A stretch of 64,000 nt of DNA from Modicisalibacter luteus DSM 23508 (GCF_000378505.1 NZ_KB899993.1:1-64000); one strand, 5' to 3'; positions 47,726-57,027 are shown, numbered from the stretch's first letter. The notes: generated from the sequence alone by a model not told the origin. A program made the numbers and translations.

Positions 47726-48634
47726 TCAGCGGGGCCGGCTGGGGTCTAGATACCAGGGCAACCCCGCCTTGGCGCTGCGCTCGAGTTCGGCAATCACCTG
47801 GGCGCCGAGCAGCAGGATGATCGACCCGATTTCCAGGCTCAACAACAGCACCACGATGGTGGCCAGGGAGCCGTACACGGCATTGACCAACGAAATGTTG
47901 GCGAAGTAGTACACCAGCCCCAATCTGACGACCTCCCATAGCAGCGCCGCCACGAAGCCACCGACCAAGGCACGGTAATAACCGATGCGTATGACGGGCA
48001 TGACTTTATAGATTGCGCTGAACAGCAAGAACATGCCCAGGAAGCTGAACAGATTGAGCAATGCCGTGGCCAGTTGCGCGGAATGCAGCTCGATCCCGAA
48101 CAGGGCGATGATCAGCGCATTGAAGGCGTTGGCCAGTATCACCAGTAGGGCGAGGGCAAGCAGGCCGGCGCCGAGCATGACCATGAACGCGTAAGGCAGT
48201 AGGGCGGAAACCCAAAACCGCCGTTTCGCCGGATCTTCGGGCTGGTGAAAGATCAGGCTGATCGAATCCTCAAGCATGCGGAACGCAAAGGAGCTGAAGA
48301 ATAACAGTACGAGTGTGCCGACGAGGCCGACCACGTCTCGTGAGTCCAGCAGGGTACGTACGGCTTCCAGAAGAATGTCGGCATGAGCCGGAGCCAGATG
48401 GCGGGCCTGGACCGAAATGATCGCCAGGAGTTGCTGTTCGTTGACGATGTGGGTCAGTAATACACAGAGTACGGCAAACAGGGGCACGACCGACAACAGC
48501 ACGCTGTACCCGACCCCACCGGCAAGCAATATGCCGCGGTTATGGAAAAACATGCGCAGCACGCGCAGGGCAAAGCGAGCCAAGTGGGGAAGGATCTTGC
48601 TGAGACGTCGGTTCCGCGGGGCATTGTCTCGCAT
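47726..48634 (-). CDS. YihY/BrkB family membrane protein
   Basis: A 302-residue protein with six membrane helices. The family pattern is clear: FFHNRGILLAGGVGYSVLLS (the block that normally holds AAALAFY), LFFSSFAFRMLEDSISLIFH and GGFVAALLWEVVRLGLVYYF. The former name ribonuclease BN is incorrect for this family; the true function is unsettled. ATG 48634 is used since the 20-residue longer version carries no family similarity. It is divergent from a Mut7-C gene. Confidence 0.88.
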   Translation of the reverse strand: MRDNAPRNRRLSKILPHLARFALRVLRMFFHNRGILLAGGVGYSVLLSVVPLFAVLCVLLTHIVNEQQLLAIISVQARHLAPAHADILLEAVRTLLDSRDVVGLVGTLVLLFFSSFAFRMLEDSISLIFHQPEDPAKRRFWVSALLPYAFMVMLGAGLLALALLVILANAFNALIIALFGIELHSAQLATALLNLFSFLGMFLLFSAIYKVMPVIRIGYYRALVGGFVAALLWEVVRLGLVYYFANISLVNAVYGSLATIVVLLLSLEIGSIILLLGAQVIAELERSAKAGLPWYLDPSRPR

Positions 48635-48751
48635 CAAAATGATTCCGCCGTTTCGGTATGTCGGGACGATTATGCAACACTGAGATGAAGACATAGTGGC
48701 TGTCGTTCATTGGCCCTTGCAACCGGCAATCCCGTCGAGGCATGACAACAT

Positions 48752-49231
48752 ATGACGATGCGTACGAATTCCCGGTTTCTTGCCGATGCCATGCTCGGCC
48801 GTCTGGCCCGCTGGTTGCGGGTGCTCGACTTCGACACTGTTTTCGATCCGGCCATCGACGACCCGGAACTCGTTGCCCTGGCCGACACCGAGGGGCGTAT
48901 CCTGCTGACCCGTGACCGGCATCTCGTTGAGTATCTGCAACCGGCGCGCTCGGTATTGATCACCCGGGACGCTCCGCTCGAGCAATTGCGACAAGTCATT
49001 GAAACCTGCCGGCTCGAGCCCCCACCGGCCCTGTTTACCCGCTGCATGGTCTGCAATACACCGCTGCGCCATGCCACCGAGGACGAAGCCGCCACCTTGC
49101 AGCCCGGACGTGCCCGCACCTTGCCCGGGCCAGTATGGCGTTGCCCAGGGTGCCTTAGGGTTTACTGGCCCGGTACGCACACCTGGCGCATGCGTGAAAC
49201 GTTGCAGCAGGCGTTGCCTGAATGGCTGTAA
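48752..49231 (+). CDS. Mut7-C / PIN-like RNase domain protein with zinc ribbon
   Basis: A 159-residue protein. Residues 7-85 are the Mut7-C PIN-like domain: RFLADAMLGRLARWLRVLDFD with the acidic residue, and GRILLTRDRHL with TRD, which supply the expected nuclease acids. Residues 95-150 form a zinc ribbon, RCMVC and RCPGCLRVYWPG. This is the usual layout of bacterial Mut7-C proteins, thought to be RNases. The start is ATG 48752, with ATG 48758 as an alternative. It is monocistronic. Confidence 0.9.
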   Translation: MTMRTNSRFLADAMLGRLARWLRVLDFDTVFDPAIDDPELVALADTEGRILLTRDRHLVEYLQPARSVLITRDAPLEQLRQVIETCRLEPPPALFTRCMVCNTPLRHATEDEAATLQPGRARTLPGPVWRCPGCLRVYWPGTHTWRMRETLQQALPEWL

Positions 49232-49480
49232 CCTGGCTAAAGTTCCGCCCGCTCTAGCCGCTAAGTTAGCGATTACACAGAAAGATAGAGTAGGCGTAGC
49301 ACGTATGTCCCGCTTCTATTCTTTATTGGCATTTTCGAAAGCGTTGGTCAGCACCAGCTCAGTAAACTGTGGCGTATTCGTGGTATGTGGCACTCGTATA
49401 CCTGTCGCCAGCATCAGTGGCGCGGGGTAGCAGGTAGGAATAGTGGCGTTAACCAGGGAAGGATAAGGAGATGAACGGCC

Positions 49481-50446
49481 ATGATCGTTAATTGTGTGGT
49501 GTATCAAGGCGGCCGACGTCTCCGCGATATCGAAATAGCGGATATTACCGACTATCTGGGGCAGCCGGATTGCTTTGTGTGGGTAGCGCTTGCCGATCCC
49601 GCTCCTGAGGATATCGAGCATATGCAAGACGTCTTCTCGCTGCATGAATTGGCAGTCGAGGACACATTGCACGGAAATCAGCGACCCAAGGTAGAGGAAT
49701 ATGGCGAGTGCCTATTTGCCTACATGCGTACCCTGAGTGTGCATGAAGGGGAGATAGACCATGGAGAAATGGCGGTTTTCGTCGGGGCGGATTACATTCT
49801 GTCGGTCCGCAGTCGCTCACAACAGGATTTCCGGAATGTGCGTGCCCGTTGTGAGCGAGAACCGCACCTACTCAAGCTGGGACCTTCGTTTGTGCTTTAT
49901 GCCCTGATGGATGCGGTAGTCGATCGCTATTTTCCCGTTGTCGAGGCGCTGGAGTCGGAACTCGAAGCCATCGAGGAAAGCATCTTCGTCAAGAATGTCG
50001 CCCGTGAGAACATCGAGCATCTCTATCAACTCAAACGGAAGGCGACCCAAGTCAAGCATGCCGTCACACCGCTGGCCGAGGCATTGGTGCATCTGTTCGG
50101 GGGCAGGGTGCCGACGCTGAGCACCAACACCCAGGAGTACTATCGTGACGTCTACGACCACCTGCATCGTATCGAAACCGCGATAGACTCGATGCGCGAC
50201 ACCATCGTCACAGCCATTCAGGTCAATTTATCCATGGTGGCCATCGATGAAGGCGAAGTACACAAGCGCTTGGCCGCGTGGGCGGCCATCTTTGCCGTCG
50301 CCACGGTACTGGCCGGAATATGGGGGATGAACTTCGAGCATATGCCGGAGCTCGACTGGAAACTTGGTTACCCTATGGCCTTGGGGCTGATGGTGACAGC
50401 CTGTGGTGGGTTGTATTATCGGTTTCGCAAGGCTGGCTGGCTTTAG
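49481..50446 (+). CDS. corA: Magnesium/cobalt transporter CorA
   Basis: A 321-residue channel. It has a large acidic N-terminal cytoplasmic domain, a long stalk helix (DAVVDRYFPVVEALESELE onward), then two C-terminal membrane helices. The selectivity motif GMN is in GIWGMNFEHMPEL (about 280-292). AAGGAG is about 11 bases before ATG 49481. It is followed within 50 bases by exoD and then hopJ on the same strand, a plausible three-gene unit. I see no magnesium riboswitch in the 249-bp upstream gap. Confidence 0.95.
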   Translation: MIVNCVVYQGGRRLRDIEIADITDYLGQPDCFVWVALADPAPEDIEHMQDVFSLHELAVEDTLHGNQRPKVEEYGECLFAYMRTLSVHEGEIDHGEMAVFVGADYILSVRSRSQQDFRNVRARCEREPHLLKLGPSFVLYALMDAVVDRYFPVVEALESELEAIEESIFVKNVARENIEHLYQLKRKATQVKHAVTPLAEALVHLFGGRVPTLSTNTQEYYRDVYDHLHRIETAIDSMRDTIVTAIQVNLSMVAIDEGEVHKRLAAWAAIFAVATVLAGIWGMNFEHMPELDWKLGYPMALGLMVTACGGLYYRFRKAGWL

Positions 50447-50494
50447 ATAGGGCCTCCCAAGGAAGGGACACGCTTTCAGGATAATTGGTGAGTC

Positions 50495-51091
50495 ATGGAT
50501 GACAACGCGCAGCAATTCAACGATCTCGAACAGCTCATCGAGCATTTGGATACCTCGACTCGGAACAGCGAACGCGTCAGCTTAGGGATGATCGTGGAAT
50601 CGATTGGAGATCGGTCATTCGGGCCGCTTCTGCTGGTAGCCGGCCTGATCACCTTGGCGCCGCTGATCGGTGATATTCCCGGTGTTCCGACGTTGATGGC
50701 CATTCTGGTATTGCTGGTTTCCGTACAGCTCATCCTCGGCCGCCGCCATTTCTGGCTACCTCAGTGGTTGCTCAGGCGCTCCGTGGAGGAAAAAACGTTT
50801 ACCCGGGGGATCCGCTGGATGCGCCGCCCAGCCTATTGGATCGATAAACTGCTCAGGCCTCGCCTGAGCATGCTGGTGCGCGGCCCCGGCCTGTATGCGG
50901 TGGCGGTGACCTGCAGTCTGATCGCGTTCGCCATGCCACTCATGGAAGTGGTGCCCTTTTCTGCCAATGGTGCCGGTGCCGCCCTGACTTTATTCGGGCT
51001 GGCGCTGATTGGCCGTGATGGTTTGCTCGCTTTGATCGGTTTCCTTCTGCTGCCTGGCACGGCGGGCTTCATCATCTATCAGTTAACCTGA
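50495..51091 (+). CDS. ExoD family (exopolysaccharide synthesis) membrane protein
   Basis: A 198-residue membrane protein of the ExoD family. The N-terminal block RVSLGMIVESIGDRSFGPLL and LVAGLITLAPLIGDIPGVPT are the family's conserved segments, with four hydrophobic stretches in all. Despite the name (first seen in rhizobia with altered polysaccharide), most ExoD proteins are uncharacterised and may act on membrane stress or ion balance. It lies 48 bases after corA and 14 bases before hopJ. Confidence 0.9.
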   Translation: MDDNAQQFNDLEQLIEHLDTSTRNSERVSLGMIVESIGDRSFGPLLLVAGLITLAPLIGDIPGVPTLMAILVLLVSVQLILGRRHFWLPQWLLRRSVEEKTFTRGIRWMRRPAYWIDKLLRPRLSMLVRGPGLYAVAVTCSLIAFAMPLMEVVPFSANGAGAALTLFGLALIGRDGLLALIGFLLLPGTAGFIIYQLT

Positions 51092-51105
51092 GGATGTAAC
51101 GCTAC

Positions 51106-51465
51106 ATGACTCTGCATGACCTGATTGCCGTTCTCGAAACGGCTCCTGATCGCGTTGAGTTCGAAGATACTCTGCGAATCATCGAGGCGAATTACCACTA
51201 TATCCCGGCCGGCTTTCGCAATGGTCCCCTGAGCAATGCACCTGGCGAGAATGCCGGCTCGTGCAAGATCTTCGCCTTTTCACGACGACATGGGCTTAGC
51301 GAAGCACAGACGCTGCACTGCTTTGGGCGGTTCTATCGTCAGGAAGTGCTGGGTGATCCGTCGGGGGAAGGTCACCGCAACATTCGCCAGTTCATGCAGA
51401 CGGGATGGTCGGGTGTCGTCTTCGATACCGATCCGTTGACGCCTCAGGACAATGACGGCCGTTAA
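51106..51465 (+). CDS. HopJ type III effector family protein
   Basis: A 119-residue protein matching the HopJ family: VEFEDTLRIIEANYHYIPAG (18-37) and NAPGENAGSCKIFAFSRRHG (44-63), then HCFGRFYRQEV and HRNIRQFMQTGW. The name comes from a Pseudomonas syringae effector, but the family is common in free-living marine bacteria with no type III secretion; no such system is seen here, so a housekeeping role is more likely. It is close behind exoD and probably co-transcribed; convergent with the GGDEF gene. Confidence 0.92.
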   Translation: MTLHDLIAVLETAPDRVEFEDTLRIIEANYHYIPAGFRNGPLSNAPGENAGSCKIFAFSRRHGLSEAQTLHCFGRFYRQEVLGDPSGEGHRNIRQFMQTGWSGVVFDTDPLTPQDNDGR

Positions 51466-51477
51466 TCTGCTGCGCCG

Positions 51478-53247
51478 TCAAGCGGCCGACTCGTACACCG
51501 TCGTACAGTTGCGGCTGCTCACCTTGCCTTGGTAGAGCGCCTCGTCGGCCTGGATCATTGCTTCCTGTAGCGACAGCTTGCGCTCGGCTGTCAGAACCGG
51601 GGCCAGGCCGATACTCAGCGTATGCACGATGTGTTGTTCTCGATAGTGGGTAGGCGTGCGACAGAATGCCTGGCGAATTCGTTCGGCGATCTCCAGCGCT
51701 GTTCGTTGGTCGGGGACTTGTAACAGCATGGCAAATTCCTCTCCGCCAAGCCGCACGCAAGTGCCGCTGCCTTGGCAATGTGCCCTGAGAAGATCGGCAA
51801 GCTTCTGAAGAATATGGTCCCCTGCCAGGTGACCATAGGTATCATTGAGTGCCTTGAAGTGATCCAGGTCGATCATGAGCAGGAAAACCGGCATCCCCGT
51901 GTTTTCGAAGCGACGTGCCACGACGTCGTACTGCTGGGCCAACAAGCGACGATTGCCAAGCTGGGTCAACGGATCGTAGTTGGCCTGGCGCAGGGCCTCG
52001 TGACGGCCCTCCTCACGCGATCTGAGTCGCTCGCCTAGTGCCACAAGCAGGAACATCGACTCCAGCAGGCTGCCAATTTGCGCATATGTCAGCGCCTCCA
52101 TGCCCCAGGGCAGCAGCCGTGTATAAGCGCTGATCAAACTGGTGGCCAGCCCCAGCGAGTAAACCAGCCAGGCGATCGAAAACCAGCGGGCATAGACCAT
52201 CCCTTTGCGGTAGGCGAGCCAGCCCAGGGCAGGCAGCATCAATAGCGGCAGGGTCAAGCTGGCGTATGCGATGTGAAGCACTACACCGTAATCGCCAAGC
52301 AGTCGCAGCCCGATAGCCAGTATCATGATCAGTTGTAGGCCGTACATCAGCCGGTTGATACGCGGAAAATACTCCGCCGTATGCAGGAATGTTCGGGTGA
52401 ACTGAAAGGTAATGATTACGAAAAGCAGGTAACCGATGTGGCACCCTTCATTGTGCCAATAGGGCTGAGCAGGGAAAAGATACTGATAGGCAAACCCGTT
52501 AATCTGGGCCCACATGAGCCCGCTTATGGTCAGAAAAAGAGCGTAATAGAGGTACGTTGCTTCACGCATGACGAATGCGAAGAGCAGGGCGATGAGGCAT
52601 AGGGCCACGGTTATGCCGAAGTACCCGCCGAACAGCAAATGTTCCTCTTGAAGCTTCTGCACGTACGCCTGGTGATCCCATAGATGCACATTGAGGCTGA
52701 TGGAGTCTGCCTTGGCATAATCCAGACGCAGGTAAACATCGCTCCAGTCGCCTGCCGGCGTAGTGTGCTCAAAGCCCAGCTTGCGGTAATGGAGAGAGCG
52801 CTCATGAAAGGGAACGCGATCCGTCATGGCGATTTCTTGTGGTGATTGGCCGCTATCCATGACATAGGCGGTCATATTGTCGAGATAAGCGGTCTCGTGG
52901 TGCATGACCCAGCGTCGGTCCTGGGTTTCGGTATTTTGTAAGCGAACCCGTAACCAGTAAGTGCGTGAGCTGATGCCTTGATTGACGCTACCGTTGGTCA
53001 AGGGCTGGAAATCGCGATTCAGCACCTCTTGCAGAGAGGTCCGGGTATCAGTGACGAGGTAGCTGGTCGGCGCCCGCAGCAGCTGGTGCTGTAAGGCGCC
53101 GATATCGATACTGCCCGGCACGTCGTCGTTGGCCACCGCTACCGATGTCAGCCAGAGTAAAAGCAGGATGGTGAGTCGCCAGGCCGTGGCTGGGGGGCTT
53201 GGCCAAGTGCACTCGGAACAGGGAAATTTTCTTCTTCGCACAGGCAC
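51478..53247 (-). CDS. 7TM-DISM diguanylate cyclase
   Basis: A 589-residue sensor. A signal segment (about 22-39) is followed by a periplasmic 7TMR-DISMED2 carbohydrate-binding-like domain (about 50-190), a seven-helix 7TMR-DISM membrane region (about 205-405), and a GGDEF domain from 420. The active site is GGEEF (501-505), with LMIDLDHFKALNDTYGHLAG upstream. No RxxD inhibitory site precedes it. It should make cyclic di-GMP in response to an outside ligand. The N-terminal 20 residues before the signal are unusually basic and Cys-containing; a start further in is possible. Confidence 0.93.
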   Translation of the reverse strand: MPVRRRKFPCSECTWPSPPATAWRLTILLLLWLTSVAVANDDVPGSIDIGALQHQLLRAPTSYLVTDTRTSLQEVLNRDFQPLTNGSVNQGISSRTYWLRVRLQNTETQDRRWVMHHETAYLDNMTAYVMDSGQSPQEIAMTDRVPFHERSLHYRKLGFEHTTPAGDWSDVYLRLDYAKADSISLNVHLWDHQAYVQKLQEEHLLFGGYFGITVALCLIALLFAFVMREATYLYYALFLTISGLMWAQINGFAYQYLFPAQPYWHNEGCHIGYLLFVIITFQFTRTFLHTAEYFPRINRLMYGLQLIMILAIGLRLLGDYGVVLHIAYASLTLPLLMLPALGWLAYRKGMVYARWFSIAWLVYSLGLATSLISAYTRLLPWGMEALTYAQIGSLLESMFLLVALGERLRSREEGRHEALRQANYDPLTQLGNRRLLAQQYDVVARRFENTGMPVFLLMIDLDHFKALNDTYGHLAGDHILQKLADLLRAHCQGSGTCVRLGGEEFAMLLQVPDQRTALEIAERIRQAFCRTPTHYREQHIVHTLSIGLAPVLTAERKLSLQEAMIQADEALYQGKVSSRNCTTVYESAA

Positions 53248-53450
53248 GGCCTCGTTTTACACGCGCCAATGGCGTGCCGTTGCTGATTGTCTCCTAGCCC
53301 TCGGCAAGTTCAATGGTTCTGTGGTCACGCCGTTCAACGCTGTGGCAGTTGCACTGTCACGGCGAACATGGTCATGAGAACGGTCGATAGCCCCCAAGCC
53401 GATAACCAGGCCTTGCTGTTTTGCAAACTATACTTAAGGAACATTGCAAT

Positions 53451-53864
53451 ATGTTGCAGGTTTCACGCCATATCGTCATTCCCGATCATGAGATCGAGAT
53501 GCATCCAGTGCGGGCTCAGGGAGCCGGTGGTCAAAACGTCAACAAGGTGGCCTCGGCTATACACCTGCGTTTCGATATTCCTGCTTCCTCGTTGCCGGAG
53601 GAGTACAAACAGCGGTTGCTTGCACGAAACGACCAGCGCATCACCAAGGAGGGGGTCGTGGTCATAAAGTCGCAGTCCTACCGCACCCAGGACAAGAACC
53701 GTGAGGATGCCTTGGAGCGGTTGCGTAACCTCTTGGCAAGCGTGACTCACCAACATAAAAAACGTATTCCGACCAGGCCCTCCCGGGCGGCCAAGAAACG
53801 CCGGGTGGAAAGCAAGGTACGCAAGGGGGAGCGCAAGGCGCTACGTCGCAAACTCGACTATTGA
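53451..53864 (+). CDS. arfB: Alternative ribosome-rescue factor ArfB (YaeJ)
   Basis: A 137-residue peptidyl-tRNA hydrolase that frees stalled ribosomes without a stop codon. The catalytic GGQ (26-28) is in RAQGAGGQNVNKVASAIHL (21-39). The C-terminal tail after about residue 100 is highly basic (KKRIPTRPSRAAKKRR), the part that enters the empty mRNA channel. ATG 53451 follows AAGGAA; an upstream TTG would add ten unrelated residues. It is monocistronic. Confidence 0.96.
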   Translation: MLQVSRHIVIPDHEIEMHPVRAQGAGGQNVNKVASAIHLRFDIPASSLPEEYKQRLLARNDQRITKEGVVVIKSQSYRTQDKNREDALERLRNLLASVTHQHKKRIPTRPSRAAKKRRVESKVRKGERKALRRKLDY

Positions 53865-54177
53865 GTAAGCCCAGCGGCTTGAACCTGGCTGGCGACGGAC
53901 TAAAGTTTGTGTAAGGGGAAGCGAAGCCCCTGTAACCGGGATTGCCGTGTTTCCAGGTAGTGCATCTTTTTTCTACTGAAAGGTAACCCCTTGCAAAGCG
54001 CAGCAGACTCACTCGCGAGTTCTTCCAGCGACTGGCCCGGCATGACGCGACACTCTCTCGGCGACATGACCCAGAACGGATCAGAAACTCTGTCTGTTTA
54101 TTGTCTGTCTGCGTCTATGCCATGGCCACGCCTGGCCGCGGAGCCCATCAATAAGCCGAACTGAAGGAGAACGATTC
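53865..54177. other. Intergenic region of about 310 bp
   Basis: I see no gene. A small hairpin AGGGG/CCCCT (53914-53931) lies 50 bases past arfB, without a U-tract. At 54089-54112 there is a short CTGTCTG-type repeat stretch. GAAGGAG before 54178 is the ribosome site of the next gene. Confidence 0.4.
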
Positions 54178-55467
54178 ATGGCAGAATCCTCGCCGGACCA
54201 GCCAAATAATCCCAATCAGCCCAGCAGGTCCCAACAGCCATTCAAGGACAATCGGGTTCGTGCCGTCGTCATCGTGGCGATCATTGCGGTAATCGTGGCG
54301 ATATACATCGCGTCCAGCGCCAGCTCTCAGGAGGAGGAGTGGAATACTCAGCGCGCTTCGCTGGAGGAGCGGGTCGCTACGCTGGAAAGGGATAACCAAA
54401 CGTTGCGTGAGCGCAACGCCGAGTTTGAGGAGATCTATTCCAGCGTTGAAAATGCACAGGGCGAATATGCCTCGCTGCAAAGCGATATCGGTAATGCCGA
54501 AAACCGGCTGTCCGAGTTGCAGACCCAGGTTGGCGAGGCGGAAAACCAGCTGTCGCAGCGTCAGGGCCAGGTTGAGGAAGCCAACCAGCAGCTTCAATCC
54601 CTGCAGACCCAGGTGCAGCAGGCGCAGGTCAATCTCGACGATGTCTCGGGGCAGGCACAGGCGGCAGAAGAGCGCTTGCGCAATGCTCAGGCCGAACTGC
54701 AGAACGTGCAGGATCGCACCGCGGAACTTGAGGGACGCTACGCGGAGCTGGAAGAAAAGGTCAATGCACGTAGCGAACGCTTGAGTACGCTGGAAGAGCA
54801 GATCTCTCAGCGTGAGTCGGAGCTGGCCGAGCAAGAAGGGCAGTTGGCCCAGACCCGCGAGAATTTGGAACAGGAGCGTCAGGCGCTTTCCGAGGCCCAG
54901 CAGCAACAGGAGCAAGTGGCTTCTCAGGTACAACAGACTGAACAGCGCCTGGAAGAGTTGGAGTCGCAGATCCAGGCCCGTGTCGAGCAGCTGTCTACCT
55001 TGCAGAACCGCATCGCTGACGTGCAGCAGGAACTGTCCCGTATTGCTGCCATGCAGGAAACGCTGTCCGAGCTGAGCCAGAGTGTCGAGGCCGCCACACA
55101 AAGTAGTGCACAAGATGGCAGCCAGGCAGGCCAGTCGTCTTCCTCTTCCGATCAGGGTGGCGACAGCGCGGGCCAGAGCCAGACGGGTAGCCAGTCTGGT
55201 GAACAGGCATCACAATCCGCTGGCAGCCAGGGCAGCCAGGGCAGCCAGGGCAGCCAGGGCAGCCAGGGCAGCCAGGGCAGCGAAAGTGATGACCAGAGTG
55301 GTTCCACCGGTAGTGGTGTAAGTACCGGGCAGATGAATCAGGGGCAGAGCCAGTCCGAAGGCCAGTCTGATGGTAGCCAGACGGAATCTCGGCAGTCAGG
55401 CAATCAGGCTGGTAGCACTCAACAATCCGGTGCCCAGTGGGGGGCGAGCGGCGCCGTTTCCGAGTAG
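54178..55467 (+). CDS. Membrane-anchored coiled-coil protein with Gly-Ser-Gln repeat tail
   Basis: A 429-residue protein. A short polar N-terminus leads to one membrane helix (27-47, VVIVAIIAVIVAIYIAS), then a very long Glu/Gln/Leu coiled coil (about 51-300) with heptads such as LEERVATLERDNQTL. The C-terminal 130 residues are Ser/Gly/Gln-rich and disordered, with six GSQ units and one GSE. By topology the coiled coil is likely periplasmic or cytoplasmic depending on orientation; the positive residues before the helix (KDNRVR) favour an extracytoplasmic coiled coil. No family is recognised; a role in envelope spacing or cell-surface attachment is only a guess. A good Shine-Dalgarno sequence and a strong terminator mark a single-gene unit. 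Confidence 0.8.
   Translation: MAESSPDQPNNPNQPSRSQQPFKDNRVRAVVIVAIIAVIVAIYIASSASSQEEEWNTQRASLEERVATLERDNQTLRERNAEFEEIYSSVENAQGEYASLQSDIGNAENRLSELQTQVGEAENQLSQRQGQVEEANQQLQSLQTQVQQAQVNLDDVSGQAQAAEERLRNAQAELQNVQDRTAELEGRYAELEEKVNARSERLSTLEEQISQRESELAEQEGQLAQTRENLEQERQALSEAQQQQEQVASQVQQTEQRLEELESQIQARVEQLSTLQNRIADVQQELSRIAAMQETLSELSQSVEAATQSSAQDGSQAGQSSSSSDQGGDSAGQSQTGSQSGEQASQSAGSQGSQGSQGSQGSQGSQGSESDDQSGSTGSGVSTGQMNQGQSQSEGQSDGSQTESRQSGNQAGSTQQSGAQWGASGAVSE
55222..55284. repeat. Tandem 9-bp repeat, six perfect copies plus one degenerate
   Basis: GGCAGCCAG is repeated head to tail from 55222 to 55275, followed by GGCAGCGAA (55276-55284). It encodes Gly-Ser-Gln six times then Gly-Ser-Glu. The unit is in frame, so slippage would change only the tail length. 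Confidence 0.93.
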
Positions 55468-55503
55468 GCGTGCCACTATCTTACGGCTTGTCCTGTCATG
55501 ATG

Positions 55504-55531
55504 AAGCCGGCCGTTTTCGGCCGGCTTTTTA
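55504..55531 (+). terminator. Rho-independent terminator
   Basis: AAGCCGGCCG (55504-55513) pairs with CGGCCGGCTT (55518-55527) around TTTT, then TTTATTT. On the minus strand the stem is preceded by the T-rich complement only weakly, so it mainly ends the coiled-coil gene. Confidence 0.92.
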
Positions 55532-55566
55532 TTTGTGAGGGACATGTACCGTCCGCTGCTGATGGC

Positions 55567-56889
55567 TCATTCGCCGAATGGATAGGTGTCGGGTATGACT
55601 TCGGGACGCCATAGCTCGCCTTTCTCGAACGGCTCGACGGCGCTGGTCTCATCAATGTGGAATACGGCATCGAACTGGCTGGGCAAGGACGCCTGGAAAT
55701 AGTGGCTCTGACGCTCCGTCTCTGGCCGGTAGATGACACCTATAGCCCGCTCCAGGCGTATTTCTCGTAACGGGGCTGTGCGTTCACCAGTAAGCGGCAA
55801 ATAGAAGCGATCCAGCCCGCTTTCATGAAACAGGCGTTCATAACTACCTTCAAGCGATGGCCTTACCCAGCGATGCTCGACCGGTCCGTCCCAGTCCTGA
55901 GCCGCCGACACGTAGCCGGTATGCGTGGTGAAGCCGACAAGAAAGGTATTTTCCGCCCCGAAGCGCTGACGGGCCAGTTGACCGACATTATGCTGATGTC
56001 GCCCCCATCCCATTTCGGTACTGCTGGCATCACCCAGATGGGAATTGTGAGCCCAGACGATCAGCTTGCCTTTGCCCCCTTGGTTGCGCAGATGCTGATG
56101 CAATTCGGCCAGGGTGTCGGTCATGTGGTCGTCTCGCAGATTCCACGTGTCCACCCGGGAGCCGAACATGGCGCGATAATAGGCCTCGGCATTGATGACA
56201 ACCCGGGCATTTTGCTCGGCAAAGAACTGCTCGTCAGCCGCTTGGTGGCCATCCATGCGCAGGTATTCGGTCGACTTTTCCAGCAGATCGGCCAACAGCC
56301 TGACAGCCGAGTCCTCACAGCTCCGGTTAATACCTAGTGCGGCATCGTGACCGTAACGGAAGGGGTCGTCTGCATGATCGAGACACGCGTAACCCTGACG
56401 GGCCAGTTTCGCCTGCTCGGGATCGACACTTTCCAGATATTCGATCACCGCCTCGGCAGAACGGTGCAGGCTGTACACGTCCAGACCGTAAAAACCGGCC
56501 TGCTGGGGCCGCTCGTACCCGGCATTGTACTCGTGAAGCCACGCCAGGAAGTCACGTACTTCATGGTTGCGCCACATCCATTGCGGAAAGCGCTGGAAGT
56601 CCGCGAAGGCCCCCATCAACGTATCATCGCTATCATGGCGGACATAACGGTTGAGCCGCAGGGCATCGGGCCAGTCGGCTTCGACGACCACGGCCTCGAA
56701 TCCTTTTTCCTCGATCAGGCGGCGGCTGATCTCTGCTCGCATCCGATAGAACTCTCGTGTGCCATGCGAGGCTTCACCCAACAGAACGATGGGTCGATCG
56801 CCGACCTGGTCCAATAGGGCGTCGTAGTCGCTCGTCCTGCCCTCCAGGCGTAGTGCCACGTTACGTACGCTTTCGAGTGGCGTCGTCAT
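55567..56889 (-). CDS. Erythromycin esterase family protein
   Basis: A 440-residue member of the EreA/SuccA-like family. The conserved blocks are VLLGEASHGTREFYRMRAEI (with the Glu-His pair), VVVEADWPDALRLNRYV, FYGLDVYSLHRSAEAVIEYL and WAHNSHLGDASSTEMGW (catalytic His region). Most chromosomal members do not hydrolyse macrolides and their substrate is unknown, so resistance should not be assumed. ATG 56889 follows AGGGAGG; the frame seven codons longer includes that site. It is divergent from the M24 gene. Confidence 0.9.
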   Translation of the reverse strand: MTTPLESVRNVALRLEGRTSDYDALLDQVGDRPIVLLGEASHGTREFYRMRAEISRRLIEEKGFEAVVVEADWPDALRLNRYVRHDSDDTLMGAFADFQRFPQWMWRNHEVRDFLAWLHEYNAGYERPQQAGFYGLDVYSLHRSAEAVIEYLESVDPEQAKLARQGYACLDHADDPFRYGHDAALGINRSCEDSAVRLLADLLEKSTEYLRMDGHQAADEQFFAEQNARVVINAEAYYRAMFGSRVDTWNLRDDHMTDTLAELHQHLRNQGGKGKLIVWAHNSHLGDASSTEMGWGRHQHNVGQLARQRFGAENTFLVGFTTHTGYVSAAQDWDGPVEHRWVRPSLEGSYERLFHESGLDRFYLPLTGERTAPLREIRLERAIGVIYRPETERQSHYFQASLPSQFDAVFHIDETSAVEPFEKGELWRPEVIPDTYPFGE

Positions 56890-57027
56890 GCGTATACCTC
56901 CCTGCTGCATGCATCGTGCCTTGTGACTCTAGCCAACTGCGATGGCATCGTGAGGCGGCTTTCGGTATCGAAATGTTGTGACGAGGCGTACTACGCTGAG
57001 AGAAGGGAATTCCTTGGAGGGGGCGGC

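Noticed and set aside
49232-49480. Magnesium riboswitch before corA
   Set aside because: I could not find the expected M-box helices or conserved bases in the 249-bp leader.
51106-51465. Type III secretion effector and pathogenicity locus
   Set aside because: The HopJ name is historical; no secretion, chaperone or hrp genes are nearby and the family is common in free-living bacteria.
54148-55113. 321-codon open frame on the minus strand, Leu-rich
   Set aside because: It is the complement of the coiled-coil gene, whose Gln/Glu codons read as Leu/Phe in reverse. The apparent membrane protein is an artefact.
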